Source: Apis mellifera (lineage: Eukaryota > Arthropoda > Insecta > Hymenoptera > Apidae). From it: DNA of 64,000 bases. This document shows, one piece after another, positions 60,601 to 64,000 of this stretch. Under the pieces are notes generated by a model that had not been told where the DNA came from, did not search any database, and was given only the letters and a program-made list of their open reading frames with translations. A program made the translations under genes and the position numbers. The DNA is taken from the NCBI RefSeq assembly GCF_003254395.2, contig NC_037653.1:5896283-5960282 (forward strand), read 5' to 3'. Every line of letters begins with the position of its first letter. The stretch's first letter is position 1.

Positions 60601-62523
60601 CCGTTCAACCCCCCAGAGATCCCGGCCGGATCTATCTGTCGAATAAACCGAACCAAGGATTTATCGGTCTTACATGTGTAAGTAAAATATATTCACAACT
60701 GCGTTAAGAGGAATGTACATCGAGTAATATATATATATATATACATCGGAGAGAAAGAGAAATTTTTCACCTAATAATAAAAAAATTCGAAGAAAACGTT
60801 GAATCGTGTGTTTAAGGAAGTTTTGATTAAAAATTCGATCCAAAGATCCAAGAAAGATATTCAGTATATATTCAATATTTAAACTGTAAGAGGGTGAAGG
60901 AGAAATTCGCGAGGAGAAAGTTTATTGTAAACTGTTCGATTTGACCGAGTTTAAACGTCGGAGCAGGAAGTTTGAAAATTTTGTGAGAAGAAAATCGTGA
61001 ATTCATCGTGAAATCTCGAAAAGTGAAATGTGTACGATACCGTTCGGTTATTTTCCACTTATTTCCGTACGAATAAATATCGGTGGTGGGCTGATCCTCT
61101 GCAACGGGATTATAATAAGAAAAAGTACTTCGATACCTCCTTGTTACCTCCAGCGACGATTGAACGACGATTATTTTCATCGATGGCTCTAATGCCGTAC
61201 GTTGGTAAGCAAATATTTATTCACTCGTGACGTGCTACAACTACGTAATTCCTTAACAAATATTCAATTTATATTTATATATATATCACGAGATTGTACG
61301 TTAGCAAGTTGCAAAAGCGAACAATTTAATATCTTATTATCGATTATCTTATCTATTATCCCTTGGATGCGTTAAACGGATGAATTTCTCGAACGAATTT
61401 ATCTCGATCGATTAATTAATGATCGACGAGGAGATGAATTTACAATGGATTGAAACAATGGAAGAGAATTTCGAGAAACGAATATTCTTTATTATTATTA
61501 TCTTTCTACCCGTTTTGTACGTGTTCATTTTAAATGAGATTGGGGGGGAAAAAAAGGGGAAAACGTGGATTTTTTTTTCAGGAAAAAATCTTTTGTATAC
61601 CGAGATCTTGATACCTGCGAGAGAAAATTTTTGTTTGATTAAAAACTAATTGTATCGTGCAGTTTGTAATTCCGGAGCGGAAATTGTGTTAACGTTGTTT
61701 TTTTTTTTTTTTTTTTAATGAAAAAAATGCACAGAAGAATTACAATTAATATATTTTTCCATTTTTTTTTTCGAATATCATATTGAGGGGAGGAAAATTT
61801 ACCAGATATCATTTTCAATATTTTCAACGATTGTTCGTGATTTAATATCGATTTGTTATTATTCGCCATTATCGATTACTGTTCTGTCCATTGTTTCAAT
61901 TCGTGCTGCTGGCATATTGCCGAATTTTTCGATATGTCGTTGTGTCATCTTATATAAATGTTTCGATTTTTATCAAATTAACAAACCTTTTTTTTTTTCT
62001 CAAACGAGAAGAGAAAAATGAAAAAAATGAAATAGGGGGAGGAAAGAAATGTGATTATCAAATGCTATTCGTCGTTTATGGAATATCAGAAAATTTTGGA
62101 AATCTAGCATTTCGAAATTCGAACTCGTTGAGATTTTATTACGATATTAAAAAAAAAAAAAAAAAAAAGAAAAATATGTCGCGATTAAAGTTTATTTCCA
62201 TTTGAACACGAATCACGCACGTGCGATCATTTTCAATCACGCCGGAAATCAAATTTTCCATCCATTTTTTATCATTTCAAAGTTGACCGAGAAAGCACAC
62301 ACGTCCCGTGTGTGTTCGTTTTAAAGATCAATGTATCCTGAATTTCTTATCTATTCCTCGAAACCGGAATAAGAAACTGTCGTAATTTCGGGACGTGACT
62401 TTGTTAACAATTCATTCAATTGCACGATATTTGAGCTAAGACTTTACGGTTATTAAAATTGTTCGCGGTGTTATTAAAGCAACAATAAATGATAAACTGT
62501 GTAAAATTAATGATTTATAGGAA

Positions 62524-62555
<32 letters not shown>

Positions 62556-64000
62556 CGTTTTTCTATTGTTTACCTTTAATAGATAATTTAAAATTTCGAA
62601 AATCGAATATTAAATATTAACATTAAATAGTGTTTGATTCGAGCGGAATTCGTGAAATTTGAAGTAACTAACGAGAGAAATTAAGTGTTATAATTGGATA
62701 AAGGTAGAATGTCGAGCGAACGATGAATAATTTATGAATAATGTTTCGGGAAACGTATTTCACTTAGAGGAGCTGAGAAATCGGACAAATTGAAAGATAT
62801 TTGGCGACGACACATTTTCCACGCAGGCACAATTTTTATTCAATTCTCTTCTCCATTATAATTGATGTGACGGTAATCGATATGGCGGAGAATCGAGGGT
62901 ACGCCTTGGGTTGAACCAGGCACGAAATTCGTTATTAAAAATCGCTGAATTTCGAGGTTATCGTGGCAAATACGATACGTGTTCTTGGACACGTAACGTG
63001 GCAACAATTATCGTTATTCTAAATCTATTGATAATTCATATTCACGGAGATATGAATTTTGCGTTCTCGTAAAATTTAATTTAAGAGAAAGGATAAATAA
63101 ATAACGCGAGACAACGATTAATGATTAATGAAACGCTTCTTAAAAAGAGGAAGAGGAAGAGGAAGAGGAAGAAAGAATTTTAACGTGCAATCCAACTGTG
63201 CGAATTCATTAATATTTCACTTATATACGAATATACTTCAACCTCCTTTACCATCCATTTTCTCCATTTAATTGTTTACGACATTGTGAAGTATAACGAG
63301 GCGGTAATTTATTCTAAGGAACAAGTGAATAAAAGTTTCATACAAATTCGTTCTCAAGAAACGAAAAAAATTGTTTAATTAGTTACAAATACAAAGCACG
63401 AGATACGACTGGATTGCTTACCTTCTCTTCTTACTTTGCCCCATTTCCACCGTGTGAAATACATGTAACGTTGGATATATATATATACATGATAGAATTT
63501 GTCAAACTATATAAAATTATAAAAATTATAAAAATCTATGTCTAATATTTGTACGCAAAATTTTTTTTAAACAACGAATTTTTCGCACGAGAACTTTTCT
63601 GATAATAACAATGTTTAGAAAAAATTTTTTTGAATAAACAAGGGAACGAGATTTTATTACGTGAAATATATCGAAATCATTTTTTTTTTTTTTTTTTTTT
63701 GCCGAAAACGATCCGTCACACGTCGCGTCGCTTTGCGACATTTTCATCGAATACTCGTGGCTTTTTTTTTCTGGGGAAAATTGTAGAAGAAGTTATTTTA
63801 TTATAATTCTAAGCAATGTAGAGTGTAAAGCTCGATACAATTCGAGATGAATCTTGAGGATGGAATATTTCTTAAGAAATGGACGTTGATTTTCTATTAC
63901 TGTTTATTTTCGTTTCTTTCTCTTTCTTTGTTGTCAGACAAAATTTTAAACTAAATTTTCTTCAAGAAATAAAAGTCATTCTAAAATTTCCAAGATCGTT
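54657..64000. other. Non-coding right flank
   Basis: No gene, RNA gene or intact mobile element recognised on either strand. Open frames here are short and made of AT-rich codons. Simple repeats: TA at 60729-60743 and 62527-62555, GAAGAG-type units near 63149-63172, many T runs. The only compositional outlier is the GC-rich patch at 59290-59570 (separate entry). Confidence 0.65.
59290..59570. promoter_or_regulatory. GC- and CpG-rich patch, candidate promoter
   Basis: About 280 nt with dense CpG (for example GGCGCGAGCTGGCGCGAGG and GTGGCGCGCGCGTCGATG) set in strongly AT-rich DNA. Overlapping open frames on both strands are explained by the composition. It could be the start region of the minus-strand gene, whose coding part begins 5.5 kb away, or of an unseen transcript. 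No core promoter motif stands out. Confidence 0.3.

Noticed and set aside
1..64000. CRISPR arrays, bacterial operons, rRNA or tRNA genes
   Set aside because: None recognised; the sequence is animal nuclear DNA with introns, and the repeats are minisatellites without spacer structure.

Overview
The window looks like nuclear DNA of a hymenopteran insect, most likely a honeybee (Apis). Introns are very AT-rich and full of homopolymers and AT microsatellites. Coding exons are GC-richer and CpG is common. A broken mariner element carries honeybee-type terminal repeats. The species cannot be fixed from the sequence alone.

The main content is one large plus-strand gene, 1746-41791, for a receptor-type protein tyrosine phosphatase of the R3 class, orthologous to or closely related to Drosophila Ptp10D/Ptp4E. 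I resolved 18 coding exons. Every junction keeps the reading frame, and the spliced CDS is 4641 nt (1546 residues plus stop). The order is: a signal-peptide exon (1746-1829); a 24.5-kb first intron; eleven exons (26348-35807) plus the exon at 38037-38229 encoding about twelve fibronectin type III (FN3) domains; a transmembrane exon (38667-38835); three exons carrying one phosphatase domain (38919-40001) with the WPD loop, the HCSAGVGRSG loop and the Q-loop; and a tiny last exon (41760-41791). An alternative last exon may lie at 40698-40759. A long AT-rich 3' leader-out (3' UTR) probably runs to about 46.57 kb.

A second gene lies on the minus strand, 53750 down to 49293, converging on the first. 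It has five phase-compatible coding exons and encodes about 254 residues: a small, charged, Ser-rich protein with no family I recognise and four copies of a short hydrophobic/basic motif. Its non-coding first exons may lie at 53751-53837 and 54611-54656 or further right. A GC/CpG-rich patch at 59290-59570 is a candidate promoter.

Non-coding highlights: nearly every large intron of the phosphatase gene carries its own tandem repeat (5.66-6.77, 14.99-16.29, 16.90-17.46, 18.63-19.05, 19.80-20.47, 23.56-24.79, 27.58-28.13, 30.13-31.15 and 33.96-35.13 kb). The last repeat has duplicated the 3' end of exon 11 together with its 5' splice site, giving five near-identical donors in a row. The mariner copy (35984-36904) lost its N-terminal third, has two frameshifts and lacks the second catalytic Asp. 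Apart from simple repeats I see no gene in 54.7-64.0 kb.
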